NCBI GenBank assembly: GCA_013399695.1
Contig: VXAU01000944.1
Location: 204,151-268,150 of the forward strand
Length of the DNA: 64,000 nt
Direction: 5' to 3'
From: Formicarius rufipectus
Taxonomy: Eukaryota > Chordata > Aves > Passeriformes > Formicariidae
The position numbers were made by a program, and so were the translations under genes. Of the stretch, positions 45,201 to 60,200 are shown piece after piece (the first letter of the stretch is position 1; each line of letters starts with the position of its first letter). A model generated the notes under the pieces. It searched no databases. It saw nothing but the letters and a program-made list of their open reading frames with translations, and was not told the origin of the DNA.

Positions 45201-48200
45201 TGTGCCTGGACACCTGTAGGTTTCATTCCTGCAAAACCTTGTGCTGAAACATGAGATTGGTCTTGGTAGATTTGGCCAGAAGGCAAATGGTCAACAACAA
45301 GGGAAAAAACAGATGCAGGTAAGCACATTGCTACATTTACCTGAACTTTCTCCAGTGAGAAATAACGCTGCATCTGTAATATATGGCTCAGATATCCTGA
45401 ACTAGATATTTTCTAGACACAGTAAACTTTCGTGACACTTTATTCCAGGAATTTGTTTTATTTTGGAACCCAGGTACATAGTGGCTTATCTTCTATGCCA
45501 TGCAGCTTAGAACAATTAACAGCTTAGCTGCATATTGTGTAAAACAGTATCTCATGTTTATTGTAAACAAGATCAGCTTACACTGTTGGAGGAATAATAC
45601 CACTGAAATGTCATTTTCTGTTTAAGCGAAATGATAAAATGGGCAATGATGCCACTCTTGGCAGCTTGATATCAGTCTTGGCATATTGGTTCTTTCTTCT
45701 AGGGTTTTTTCAATCTACTCCTACTTTTACAAAAGGAGTGTCATACACTTCTTGCCATTGGTCATTTGCATTGATTGTCTCTGTACTTTGCAATCTTTTT
45801 TTTTGATTGTACCCTGTGGAATAAGAGAGGCAGAGGCAGGCAGAGTTACACATTGCTTTGTCACTTGATGGATTTTGGAAATGCAGGGAAAGGGGGAAGC
45901 AAAGCAACTTTCACAGAGAGCAAAGCCTGTGAACTTGAACTGAGTGAGATCTTTCTCAACAGTTATGTTTTTAAGCTACAAGCTTTCAACTCCAGTTGGC
46001 AGGATAAGGCTGGGGCATTGCAGAAGTTATTTTTAATGGAGTCTGTGCATAATTCATGGCTTCAGTTATTTGGAAAGGTTTCTAAAATGTAAAGTGTATT
46101 TAAAAAAAAATGTCTGAAGCAGTTGGAATTTAAGGGCAAAACCAGGTGTTTTTTGTGTTTTATTTTTGTATTTTTATATGGGGAGAGGGAAATGCAGATT
46201 ATTTTCTAAAGAGAGTTGGGGTTATGGGCTGGAAAGGTGATTGCATGTCTGCAAAAAGGAGTGTTTGCTAGTAACTCTTGACTTTAGGCTGGGTGAGTAA
46301 GTCTTGCTTGCATAAAAATTAAAGGTTTTAGTCTAATATTTTTTATCAGCGTCAGTAAAGTAACTCAACTGTCTTAAAAATAATTGGAGAGAAGAAACAC
46401 ATAATTCTTACTGATTTTCAGGTCCATTAAAAATTAGCAAGTTTTACCAGCTTCAATTGCAAACTTTTTGTGCTGGTGAATCTGTTAAGAAGCACCTTCT
46501 TAATTGGAAATGTATGTCCCAAGTGTAAAGTTGTCTCATCCGCAGCAGGAACCCTGGATGTGACAGCTTAATTAAGAAAAATGTGTTCATTTTGGGATTT
46601 GCCAGCACAGTCTTGGGCTAGGAGATATTTTTGTTTGTTTATATGTTTGTTTTTCTTCAGGTCTCATGCTGAGAGATAGTAGCATTAGGATAATGTGTGT
46701 GTTTTGAAATGTCTTGATTCCTTGTCATTCAGATCTCATATTCTGTGTGGGTTTTAAATTTGCATTCTGAACTTCTGCTGTCTTTGTTTATTTGTAGTGA
46801 TTTTCTCTTTTAATAATTTGTTAGACAAAACTGGAAAATTTAGAGTATCAATTACATGTGTGCACCTCTTTCCTTACTACTTTGCATGACTTCTCTCTCT
46901 GAATAACAACCAAAGCAACCACTGGAGGAACAGTCAAACCAAACCTTTCACCTAGGCTTCACCTGGGCTTCTGAGATTATATGGGGAGACTTACTCAGGT
47001 GGGATATTCTTAAGACAGTCATGAAGAGTGTGCAGGTGACTACTGGGAACAGAAATTTGCTTTCAGAGTAAATACAGTAAATGATAGCTGCTTCAGTTTC
47101 CAGTGAGTCTTGCCATAATTATTGTCATTTGTATCCCCTATTGCTTCAGTCAGGTCAGTGTGTCAGGGACACTTGCAAAAGCCAAATTTTGGAAGAGGGG
47201 GTTGGGGGCACGGTTTGTGTTCTCTTTAATAGAATAATATAATCATTTATGTTGGAAAACACCCTTAAGATCAAGTCCAAATTTAAACCTAACACTGCTA
47301 AATTCACCTCTAAATCATGTCCTTAAGTGCCACATCTGCATGTCTTCTAATACCTCCCAGGGATTGTTTTAATGTGGGTGAGAGAGACTGACAGAGAGGG
47401 GCTGACTTTGTTTTACAGGTTCTCCAGTACTATTCAGGCTCTTCTCAGTGGAGCTGTTTTTTATTAAAAAACCCAATTGTTATTTTATTGTTTTACTATT
47501 TAAAAAATCATCTCAGATAGATACAGTGTGGGCCTGTAGGACTTGATTACATCAAATAATTTTAACAAAGTGCATTATAAATCTTGGAGATAGTCATACT
47601 TAAGGCATTAGTAAGTGAGCTAATATTGGGGGGAAAAGCTACCTTTGAAATTGGAATTGTTAGCTGAAAATCTCCTCTTAATGTTATTCTCTCATAGTAG
47701 TTTTGCTACAATTTTGCAGGCCTTTGAAAGAACTTCTGAAATTAAACCCTTGTCTGTCCTTTACTGTATAAAAGCTCTTTTCTCTTCCTGCCCCCCCACA
47801 TTGAGGAGGCATGTTAATATTTAAAAAAAACAAAACAGCACCCAGCCCCTCCGAAATGAACAACAAAACCAAAAAATAACCGAACCAACCAAAAAACCCA
47901 AACCCCCTGTCACAGGATGAAAAGGAGAGATTGGCTCAAGCCCTTTGGGTTGATTAGTCTGTCCAAGACCCTTGTGCCCAACTAGTTTGTCAGTGTCCCA
48001 TTATGAGACTCTTCACTGAGTAGTTCTCCAGATGGGAGAGCAGTTCTAGTGACCCCTCAGGGCCACGTGCCAAGGGGAGAGACCCCTCCTGGGGCTCCTC
48101 ACCTTTATCCAGGTATGTTGCTCACTGCCAGCAGCTGCCAGCACCCTTGAAGGGCTCACTGACAGTCCATGGAATAACACTCTTAATAAAATTGTGGCAG

Positions 48201-51200
48201 CTTAAGGTTTGAGGATTGCCAGTGGTAGTATCTGAGTGAAGGAACATGTTCAAAGCAATGCACAGACAAGCTCTTTTCCCTAACACAAGTTAGCCTGAGG
48301 AACTCAGTGCACTTGTAGGATATGGTTCTTGCCCAGGAATGTCCCTGTGGGGCAGGAGACAGGTTCAGCCCTGACTTCTCCCCATTCTAAACATTTATAC
48401 TATTTCTGTATGCTTAAGTGGAGCTTGAGTGACTCTAGTTACATCTAGTTACGGTGAGGACAGTGGTACCTTGGCATTGGATAATGTCAGTATAGAATCT
48501 GAGGTAACCTTGGGATGGGGATATGCATCAGTCCAAGGAAAGTGATTTCACCAGAGCTGAGAATTCAACAGCAAGACATCTTCCTTTATCTACTCTGGTT
48601 TTCAGCTACTGTGTGTCTTTTCAGCCAAAAGTACCACCGAGTTCCCTCCTCTGCAAGGATTTAAACAGAGCCCTGGCCACAGAGTTCCCCCTCTGCTCTG
48701 CCCTCTGTGTTCTGTCCCCCTTACCATGTACTGTGTCTGGGAAATTGGGCATGCTGCCCACAAGCCATAGAGGGAGTAGCAACTGTATTTCCCCCTATAA
48801 TTTCCATACTGTTATAACTATGTCTATAAGTTTCTACTTTTCTTGAATTTTACCCTTAATCTTCCCCCAGTACCCCACCCCCCAAAAAAAGCCACCAACC
48901 AACCAATCCCTCCTTGAAATGTCTTCTTAAGCTTATTGGGAAGTGAATGAGAAAAATTTATTGAGAAAAGAAATTGTCTTGGCCAAATTTTATCCTGCTG
49001 TCTTTTCTGTTAGATAGAACACAGAAAAGGAAAGCATTATTTATTGAAACATAAAGTCTTGCTTCTCCTGTCTTGATTTTATAGTTTGGAAGACAGCATT
49101 AATCAGACTTTAGCTTTCCTGGTATTTGACATTTTAGCTAATAAAGAGGACTTTATCAAACTGGGCCTTCCAGTATAACATCCTCATGTATGACATTTGA
49201 AATGTGACCATAATAATTTAGTTTTTAAACTCAGTTTCAAACATTAATATTTAAAATTATTAGTAAATTATGTTTTCTAAGATTTAAACAACTAACAGCC
49301 TCCCTAATCCCCAAAATTCCTGATGATGAATCTTTCGAAAATAAGAAAGTGACTTTATTCTTGATTCTTCTACCATAAATGTTAATTTGGTGTTTTTTCA
49401 GTGATGTTACTATATGGTACCTAATTATAAAGAGAGCTGTAGAGTGTTTTGTCCAGCTGAACTGGAATTGGACACAGGAATTACCAATTTTCCATCTTCT
49501 TGCCTCCTTTCGTTTGACTTTTATAACCTACAAATCTGCCTCTGCCATTTTATTGCTGGATTTCTACAGCATGTGTCATTTGGAGGTTTAGAACTACTGT
49601 GATAAAACATGGAATATTATTTTTTGATGCATAGAGGAAGGAACGACAGAGTGGCCAACCTTCTGGATGAGATGTCTGTGCCTATGGGGCAGGGCACTGT
49701 TCAGTGTGTTTAATGGCTGCTACTAAATGAGATGGAGTTACTGATTTTTAGTTTGTTGTTTTGACTCTTAGTATATTGTGAAATTGATTTGTTGCTTGGA
49801 ATTGTTTCTTTCTAAGCTACTGAGTTACAGTGCTGCTTTTCAAGGGATGAGAAGATTGCATCAATTTTTAGTTTATAAATAGGCATTGTCCATGTAGTAC
49901 TGCTATTGCTTTTATTATCATGGTCAAGAGAAAATGTGTGAAATTTAAACAGCTTATTGCTCCAGTATGCTGCAGCTCTAATTCTCTACTTTGTATATGA
50001 TTTATTTCTTATTTCTACAAGTGCCAGAACCTATAAGGCTCTTCTCGCTTCGTTTATGTTCTGCATAGCTTGATATGCTTTTTTTCATGTTTTGTGCTGT
50101 TTAAACAACTAGCCTACAGTAGCAAGCCTTAACTAATCATTCTAGTACCAGCCCATGCTGTTCTTAATCTGCATTCTAAAGAGACTTCTTTACTTCTTCA
50201 GCATTCTCAATATTTAGAGGATTTTTGCTATGGACGTTTGTAGTCATAAAATCACATTAAACCTAATTGAGGAGATCAGTACAGCAGGGTATATCTTGTT
50301 TCAGTACACGGATTTGTGGTAAAATTTGAACAATTGTGGGGTTTTTTTTTCAAGCTATGAAGGTTTATATTAATTTCAGTCTTCTGTGACAGCATATGAA
50401 GTCTGAATACTTAGTGTGAAGTGATAAAAATTCTGAGAGATGTGGGGTTTTTTTTCCCTTTTGTTATAAGGTGTGGTCAGTAAGGAAGTCAATTTATTAA
50501 TTTTTTTAATGGAAACTCTGGTGGTGTAGGTGGGATATGTGTTTGTACAGATAATACACAGGCAAAATCACACTTGTAAAGCAACATTAAGACATAATCT
50601 TAAAGAATTGATACAGTCACTGAATGATACACTAATTATGAATTCAATGAAATACTCATATATGGTCTGTAGTCTATTTAATGAATGTGATAAGTTAAAA
50701 AAAAAATAAAATTGAGTAATTCTTCCCTTTTCTGTTGTACCAGTTACAGGAAGGGGATGTTGAAAATTCTTCCTTGGAATGAGCGGAAACATCGTGAAGA
50801 AGACTGGTGTGAAAGGGCAGAATGCAGGTAAGTATATATAAAAAGCAATAATATTTCTCTATGTACATTCCACATACATAGTTTACTTTACTAATAGTTA
50901 AAATGTGGGAAATACCCAGTGAGATTCACTTCTTATTTTTTGTATGCACTAACTTGTGTTCTCAGCTTTCTTAGTGAGACTGACTGAGCAAAGGCTGTTT
51001 CATATTACAGCTGTAGGTGCAGTGTGCCTGTGCAATGAGTAACTTTGGCAAGTGCGTGTGAGCAGTGGGAGGTTACTGTTGGAGGTCCTGATTTATTTAT
51101 CTATTTTTCCTTCCACCCCATTACTTGTCAGCTATAACATTATTGTAGCAGCATTAATGGGTCACAAAACTGCCTTTCACTGTGTGAGGAACAGATGGAA

Positions 51201-54200
51201 AGCGAAGGTTGGGCATACCTGTATCTTCAGTAGAGGATTCCGTCCTTCATGATTTTTCTCCTGTTTGAAATCTCTTACTAGTTACTCTGCTTTAGTAAAA
51301 CTAACACTTACTGTGATTACCATTTGAGTCTCATCAAATTCTTGTGTAACAGCAGGTTGAATATATAATTTTCTTTCATAAGTTTTAGGAAATAGACTGA
51401 TGGAAAAAGGCATATATAGTTACACATATACTTTTTTTTTTCTTTTTAAAGGACGATTATTGAACCAACTCTGCAAGATGAAGGCGAGTTTTTGTATGAA
51501 ATGCAACCTGAATTACTGAAGTACAGGACTACTGACCTTTCAGTGGATCTCGTTACTGATTGGTATTTGATCAGAGCACAGGAAATTGAAAAATATGCAA
51601 TGCAGGTGAGAATAGCAATGAGGAGATGACAATGGCTGATCAGCCACCTTTCACAAAATCCTTAACAATCTTCATGCATATTAATGGAACATTTTTTCCT
51701 CAGTAATGTACGCTGTGTCTCAATTTTAATTATGGCTTTTGAAGTATTTGTTTTTTCTTTTGAAGTGTACTTATGCTTGCTCTAAAGTTTACTCAGCCAA
51801 ATAATTAATCCATAGGAATGGATAGGAAACCAGTAGATTCCCTTTCCCTTGGTTTACCACAGCAGACAGTAGCTCTTTTATAATCCATGAAAAATGTTTG
51901 CCATTACATGTTATGTTTATAACTAAAGGAGGGAAAGTTGTGCACAGGGTGTTGGGAAATATGTTTTATTACCTGTCATATGGTACTGTGTCATGTATAT
52001 TGGTATGTGGCAGTCATATGTCACTGTCCTACGTCAGTATGTGATACTGTCATGATTGATTCCTGACAGTTCTATTGTGTGTCTGTGGGACTACCATGCA
52101 GCTTATTTTTACTTGATTTTCTTCATATGTTAAGAGTGTTTTAAGCTCTGTGTGGTAAAGATAAGCACTGCAGGTAAGAACAGAGCTCATCACTGACATG
52201 CTCTGGTGTTTTATTGCTTCTCAAGCCAATTCAGCTGCAGGAAAAGGAGGTTGACTGGAAGTATCACTATGAGTTAGTTTTGATGGGTGAGTTCTTTTAT
52301 TCTTCAAGTTTGCAGTCCTCCAAGGCTTTAATAACTGTTACCTGTGATCTTAACAACCTATCAGTATGTATGAAAATAAAAGCAACTTCCAAGGACCAAT
52401 TAAATTGTTAACATATAAATTAAATTTCATTATGTTTTTCCAGATATATGTCTGCCTCACTGAATATGTATAGCCGGTATTACATTCTTGGAAATCAATA
52501 AAGAACCTTTCATATAAAGGTAGTTTCAGTCACCAGGGAAAAAGGCTGTCATCATGTTCTGTGACAGAAATTGCAATAATTAAAATTATTAAATCATGGT
52601 CAGCTAGAAAAGTCACATTACATGTCAGTTTCCTGATTTTCTTAGTTTAGAGCAATCCTTCATATTCTGTGCAGAAAGGTGAGGTAATGTATCTCTGTGT
52701 GATCTGAAGGAATAATATTCTAAGTTACATGCATCAGTGGGATGCATCTTGGTCAAAAGCTTTTAACAACATCATCCACTAAGATTAAGAATTTCTTTAT
52801 AAAGCTGAGAAGACCAATCCATTTAGGATTCCACAAAAACTTCTAGGAACTTAAAATTGCCTATTAAGCAACAGGAAAAGAAAATAAATGGAAACAGAGC
52901 ACATATTGAGGTTGAGTTTTGGCAAACAGTTGTACAGCAGTGGGTTTTTAAACTATTTTTCAGGTCGACTGTGCTCTGTCTCTTGTTCGTCTTGGCATGG
53001 AGAGAAACATTCCTGGTCTGCAGGTTCTTTGTGACAATCTGATCACTCTTGAGACAATAGTTTATGAGACTGATGGTGATCGAACCTTGACTTTGAAGGA
53101 ACTTCTAGAGATGAAAGACATTGAGAAGCTGAGACTGTTGATGAAGAATGTAAGTATTTTGAATGAATCAGTAAGCATATCTTGATTACCAATAGCTCAG
53201 TTTACCCTTCATCCTGTGTATATAAAGATACTGTTAGTGGCTGTCATTTTTCTGATGAACCTTCATCATTAATTGAACAAAAATTCAATACTTTTACTGT
53301 TCCTCTTTTTATTGTGGTGGGGTTTATTTCTTTGTTTATAACAAAAACTGAATTGACTCAGTTTTCTCAAAGACCCACTTCTTTGTCCTTGGTACAGGGC
53401 TCGACGTTAATAAATCTTTCGAAAGCTGCAAATTGCCTTTTCATTGACCTTTTCTTAAAGGATCTTCAGTGTAGCTGTTGATGATGCCGCAGATGCAAAA
53501 CATGGAATGTTTTCCTTGGGTGTTTTTCAATGCCTTAAATATTAAGATTTACTGACAATATTTAGCCTCTGTAGCAGATGTGTGTTTTTCAGCTCTGTAG
53601 TCAGCCTGTGTGTGGCATTTCAGTGTAGAAAAAACACTTCTTGGAAAGGTTGAAAAGTAGCTAAAGACTGAGCAGAGCTCTGAAATTCAGTTGAAGAATT
53701 TCCAGAGAAAAATACTCAAAATTTTATTTTTTTCCTAGGATTTATGCTTCATTTTCTTATCTTACATTCTTGCTGAATTACTGAAAGTAATGCTACTCTG
53801 GCATGTTTGCAAGCTGATCTTTCCCTCATACTGAAATTGCAGGAGGAAGACAGCTAGGCTTTCCTCATGTGATGGGCTTTACTCCTGTACTGCTTGGTTT
53901 TCCCAAGCCACTGGGTATCAGAAAAATGTTGGATAGTTTCAGTACTTCATGGTGTAGTGATCTGTGCAGTGGGTAGTGGATGTCAGGCTACAGCTCTTGT
54001 TTGTGATAAGTGAAGATACTGTTTCAATTACATTGGTCAAAATAGATTCTGTTTGGTTTTTGCTTTTCTTGCTTATTTTGGACAATGAAGCTGAACTTGT
54101 TCTTATTTTTATTTCTCTCTGTAATTCATTGTACTTTCCAGTCCTCCAATGAAAAATATGTGAAGAATGTTTATCAGTGGATGATTCCTTTTCTCCATCG

Positions 54201-57200
54201 CTGTGAAAATCAGTCCCCTGGTCTTGCAAATTCACTTTTTAAAGAATATTTAGTAACACTGGCAAAGGAAGACCTGACTCTACCTCTGAAGATATTTCAG
54301 AATTCGAAGCCTGCTGTAAGTTTAGAGCCCTGATAATTTTACTAGTTTGTTCGCAAGTTCTTATCCTGAAGAGATGAATTTATAAATAGGGCAAGTCCAT
54401 CTAAATCATATCATCTTTTTGGTCTTTCCCTTCCTCTTCGACCCAGGTTTTTTTATGTTTTAGGAAACATTAATTAAAAAGCTTTATATGATAAACTGTG
54501 ATGCAGCTAAAAAGTCCTTGATGAGATTGTCAAACTAATGTAGTAATGATCTTCACTTAGTAGAACAGAAGTTACTGTATGGATTCTTCTTTGAAGTAAT
54601 TTTCTGGTGACCTGTTCAAAGTAAATTCATGGGATATTTCTTTTTGAAAAGTGGATATGAGAGAGTTTAATGATGTCACTAGTACTTCTCTCTTGAGTAA
54701 TTTTATTAGGATTAAATTACAAGTTAATTCCCCTGCCTCCTGCCTTCTGCAGGAAATCTAAAGAATAAAGTGGGGCCCATTAGGATTGAAGCAGGACTTC
54801 AGTGAGTAAGGGTTGAAGTGGCCTTCCATGTGAGTGTTTCATGTTGCTTCTATGGTTTAAATAATCCTTTCAGAACACATAAGCACATTTTTGTATGCTA
54901 CTGAACCTTCTGAGTGTATGGGCAGAAATAGTAGTAGCTTCAACTAGTGAAGCAAAACCACAGCTATTTTGTGTGTTGATACTGTTGTACATACTAAACA
55001 AATCTGACAAATGTTTGCAGCAGTTGCCTTCCTCTGCCCTGCACCCTCTCCACTTTTCCACTTTAAAGAGGGTATAATGGCACACCACTGTTCTTTCAAG
55101 TGTCTGCACTGCAGGAAACCAAGTTATGTTTCAGGTTGTAACTTCAACAGGTAATCCACCAGGTTGTTAGCACAAGACATTCTAATTGCACCTAAAAACT
55201 GTTTATTTCCTTGAACTACACATCGTTTTGTATTCAGAAGAAAATTAACTGTTGAATGAGAAATGGCAAATAAAAATGAGTGTGCTTTCTTTTCTTGTTA
55301 GTGTCAGCAAAAAATTATTCCTGATCAAGACCAGCTTATGATTACAGCACTGGAATGTATTTATAGCTGTGAACGAGATGACCAGCTCTCTCTCTGTTAC
55401 GATATTTTGGAATGCCTTCCACAAAGAGGATATGGGTAAACATTTGCAGCTGGTTATTTGTAAATGTTTTAGAAATATTAAATATAGTTCTGACTGAATG
55501 CTTTAAAAATGGTTGTTAAGTTACTAAAGGGCAGATGATGTTACTGGAATATTCTGCTGCTGTCTGAGTTGCTGTGATCATCATATGTGTATCTGTATGC
55601 TTGTGATGTGTATGTACTCTACCAGGTAATGCAGAAAAAGTTAAAGCAGCAGCCTAGACCAAGGCTTCTGTATTAGTTCCTTAGACTTTCAGAGTCTGAA
55701 TTGAGACCAAGTGTTAGTGTCTTATTGGTCTCATTAGAATAGTGGCATGTTGGACTTAGTTCACAAGCAGTAATACGGCCCCAAGAGAGAGAGGAAGAGG
55801 GAAGACCTGTGTGAAGGACAAATAATTCTCAAGAAAGTGGAAGCGTGATGAAGAGATATGGATGATTCTTCCAGTATGTTTTACAGTTAGAAAGGAGAGA
55901 GCCTGAGAAAAATCTAAGGAAGACATAAAAGCTCTGTTACTAGGAGGCTGAGGGACCCTCCCACTTTTAACCCATCTTTCCAGCAAGAAGACAGCAGTTT
56001 TAATATTTTCAAATAAACATTTATTTAATTTTAATCAAGGCATGTTTCAAACTGCGTATCGTTATATCTTTGTAATATGAAATACGTGAAGGGATTATAC
56101 GTAGTATTTGTATGTATATGTATTTAATTGTGTAATATCTTTGCAGGCCTGAAACAGATAAAACTAACACTCTTCATGATGAAGTAGATGAACTGGAACA
56201 AATTCTTAGGTATTTAATTTTGCTAAAATAAATAATGTATTACAGAAGTCACTAGGCATAGCCAGGAACTTTTTTTCTGACAAGAAAGCAGCGAGAATAT
56301 TATTCTCATTTTTAGTACTATCAGCAAGATTTGGTATGGGTTTTTTTTGTAATCAGAATGTAGAAATGCTGAATGGTTTTATCTTTTTGAATATTATAGA
56401 ATTGCTTTGGTGTTTTTCTTGGAATAAAAGTTTGGGGGTTTTGTGTTTTTTTTTGAGGAGAAAGAGGGTTGCCTGAGTAATTTGTTTTGATCTTGGTACT
56501 CTATAATGTTTTGAGTGATCAAAGACGAACATGTAAAGATATGTCATCAGGTCATTGGTTGTATGTGTTTACATCATTATTATTATTATTATTACTACAT
56601 TTTAAAAAGTATAGATGTTACTGCGGCCAATCCCTACTGCTACAGATGTTACAGAGACTGTTTGCATTTGCAGTACATTGAGATAACTGAGACTGCAGCT
56701 GCAGCTGTTGTAGTGTTGTGCAGGATTCAAAAATGCTGACTCTCTGCTTACAGTGTGTCAGAGCTGTTGGAGAAACATGGACTTCAGAAGCCCGTTTCTT
56801 TTGTGAAAGACACGAAGGACAATGCGGAGGAGGCGCGGAAGCTGATGATTAGGCTGACAAGGCACACAGGTCGCAAGTGAGTATTCCAAGGGGAGTGGGA
56901 GATAAGAGGGAAAGGACAGTGAGGTAAGAGTCCTTGTTACCTCACTCCAGAGAGGGTCCCTGCCTGTTTTGTTGCAGCAGGGAGCTATGGCATTCACCCT
57001 GAAGGTGGTGTACATAAAACACATTTGTTAAACTAATGATTAACATGATTAGTGTTTTGGCTGCATTCTCCACAGTCAAGGAACTCTGTCTTACTTCAAA
57101 CCTGCCTTAATATGTTTGTGTTCAAGTAAACAAGCCTAAAAGGCATACTGGCTGCAAAATACTGCAGGATGATGTACTGTAAAAGTTAACATGTTGTAAA

Positions 57201-60200
57201 TGACGTCCTTTAAGACCTATTTAATTTTATTGAGAGCCTAGGATTTGTAAAGTAACGCGTTGGTTTCTTGGCATGTTTTCTTGGAACACTTATAATAGGG
57301 TAATTTATTGATTTCACTTATTGATTCTACTGCTTATGTTCCCAGTATAATTTTTCAATTTTTCTATTTAAAAACTACTTCATATAACTCATCCTTCATC
57401 TGCACATGACTTATTACGGGCTCTTGGCATGAACAGATAAAAAAATCTGAACCCTGGGAAAACCAGCCATCATTGCGGGTGATTTTTCTTTCTTAATTAA
57501 AGCAAACATGCACAATAGTTTATTGGTGATAGTAGGGTAGTATTTAGAATTTTAAAAGTATGAAAGCTTTTTAAGAGGTCTAAAAACCTTTCTTTAGAAA
57601 GAGCAAGTCAATGCCTCTGTAGGAAAAATGTTGATTTTTCCACTTGTGGAGATCTTTTGCCTTGCCAAAATATAACTTAATGCCACATGGGAAAATCATT
57701 ATTAGCTGGAACTATCTTCTGGAAGTTTTTTTTACCTGAAAGGCTCAAGATAATGTGAAAAAGCCTTCTTAGTGCTTTTACTAATGAAAGTTTTAATAGA
57801 GCACAAGAAGTTGAATCTTTGTGGGTAAACAGAGATCCGTGGATCCAGAGGATGAAGAATCTGAATACCATTCAATTTTAAGGAACAAAATAAAGTTGCA
57901 ACTCTGTTCTCCTGTAATTGCATGCAATTGATTAGTCCTTGGAGATTGTGTACAATGGAAAGTACTATAATGATCCTCAGGTGCTGTTAGAAGCTTGCTT
58001 TTGTCCTGCTGTTTTTGGATTAGGAAGAATATAGCACTTGTAACCTTCTGAAGTATTATTGAAAATTATTGAAAGCTATTTGGAGTATCTTGAGACATTG
58101 CTTAAATCCCTGTCTTATCCCACGAACAACATTTGGGTATTTCATTGTTGTCAAACCATTTTATTCCACAGACACTATTTTTGTATTAATGTTAAAAGCA
58201 TTCTATTTTTAAATCACTTCTGGTTAAAAGCTCAATTCAATATTGAAATAGCATTTTAGAAAACTTTTATTTTTGGTGATGGCAATGTAGCATTACCTAT
58301 TGCTTTTCTTTAAATCCACTGAGGAAGAGAATATTTAATTTTAAAAAATGTTTGTAGGCAACCATCAACCAGTGAGACAGAGTGGAAGGAATTGCTCCAG
58401 GATATGTTAAACATGCAGGAGAAAGTATATAGATGCTTACCTTCAGATACTTGCTATGAGGTGAGTTTTATGTCTTGTTGACTTATGCTCTGTGTAAGCT
58501 GAAGATACTCATTTCATATTGTTGCTCACAAATGTAAATGCATTTTTATATGTTGTGTTGCTTGGTTGTCTTCTGGCTTTTATACAGTATTTTCATTCAA
58601 ATTCAAAATGTGTGGTGTTAAATCATTTCACCAAAAGCCTTTTTAATAAATGTCCTGTATATAGTTTACTAGAATTCACCTTTTTAAAGACTGAGTCTTC
58701 TTGAGGCTGTATTCTGTAGACTGTAATTCTTTGTACAAATGTTTTGAGCAATAAACACTTCAAACTAATGAAAATAAACAGTCTTTTAGTTAAATGTTAT
58801 CTTCTCTCAAGCATTCCTTAAACAGGAAGGCCTGGTTTGATAATATTGTCCAAGATCATTATAGGATCACAGAGTTCCTCCTGTTTGCAGTTGAAGTAAA
58901 ATAATGTGAATGAGAAATCTAATTTCATTGAAGGAAAGCCCTGAATGTGCATAAAGCCCAAACCTATGTCATTAGTATTTGCAAAAGACAGCTATTAGAC
59001 TGATACAGAATTTGCTGTGACATGTATTTTTTTATTTGGATTTTCATTTCAACATAATGGGTTTTATTGCAGCTTACAGACTTAATTGCTTATGGCTACC
59101 ACTCTGATTAGCTCTTCGGAGAGGTTTTAAAGGCAGATTAGAGAAAAAAAGAAGGAAAAAACAGTGCATGAAAAAAATCACTCATTATCTGTAGTTGTGC
59201 AACTTGTTGCTCAAAGAGAACTGCAACACATTTCATGTTCATGGTTTTGTAATAGTCTGCGTTTTGGTGTACTTGAAATATTTTTGAGTGCATATAGAAC
59301 ACTGCAAACAAGGCATTTGTTTTGCTCTGATCTTAGGAGAAGTTTTTTATTAACATTAAATTATTTTTTAACCTCTGAACCATGTGATTTAAAAAAAACA
59401 GCAAATAGTTTTTTCAAAATTATGTAGGAGTGCTGAAAATGCTTTCAAGTGTAGTGCTGTCATATGCAGTTATACTTTGATAACTTCAAAATTGAGAAAT
59501 TGGTGAGGCAGTAAGGAATTGTAATACCATGTAAGGCTTTTTTAGCATAATGCTTATTCTGTTGTGCTTCCATGCAAAGTGAATTCTGTCCTCTTGAAGA
59601 AGGACTTCATATCCAAAAATTTTGTGAGAGGTAAATGTTATTTTATGTGATGTTTGAGGAGGAAGGGTCAGCTATCATGACTTGCATCTTTCACTGTTAC
59701 TTGAGGATTGAGATGTTGTGGAATGGAAGAAGATCCAATTGTGTGATATTCTTTAAGAAGCACTGAACTGTGTTCTGTTCCAGAGCGACAGGTGGCTTGG
59801 AGAGATTCTTTCTAGTGAAGAAATAATTCAGTTTCAATTTGTGATTGGACAGGGTGTTAGATAATCTCATCTATGCCTCCTTTCCGATGAAAGGTTGGAG
59901 CAGATGATCTTTTGAGTTCCTGTCCGGCCTGGCCTCTTCTATAATTCATTAATTATGTTTAATTTGTTATGAAACTTAAAACCTTGGATAGAGGCCATAT
60001 TGTTGCACTTGTGATATTTTCTGAAATGATTAAATGTCTATGCTGGGCTTCAGTAAGACAAAACTGACTGTGCTTTAGAAGTAGCCACATATTTTTGTAA
60101 GGAATTGAGATTATTTTGAGTGTCTTAAAGCAGGCAAAACTTTGGAAATTAATTAGAAGTTTTGCAGCAGATGCAGCATGATATTATTATGCATTCTTTG

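Larger units (their letters stand above)
35101..50743 (+). other. NBAS: NBAS intron 21 (15.6 kb)
   Basis: The longest intron here. It contains a NUMT (37697-38653), two short perfect palindromes (37006-37024, 42344-42372), an AAAC repeat, an old CR1 tail (47229-47370) and a possible dispersed repeat at about 47910-48840. About 38660-47220 otherwise shows no gene I can support, although 41400-41850 and 43900-44110 are locally GC-richer. Confidence 0.85.
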
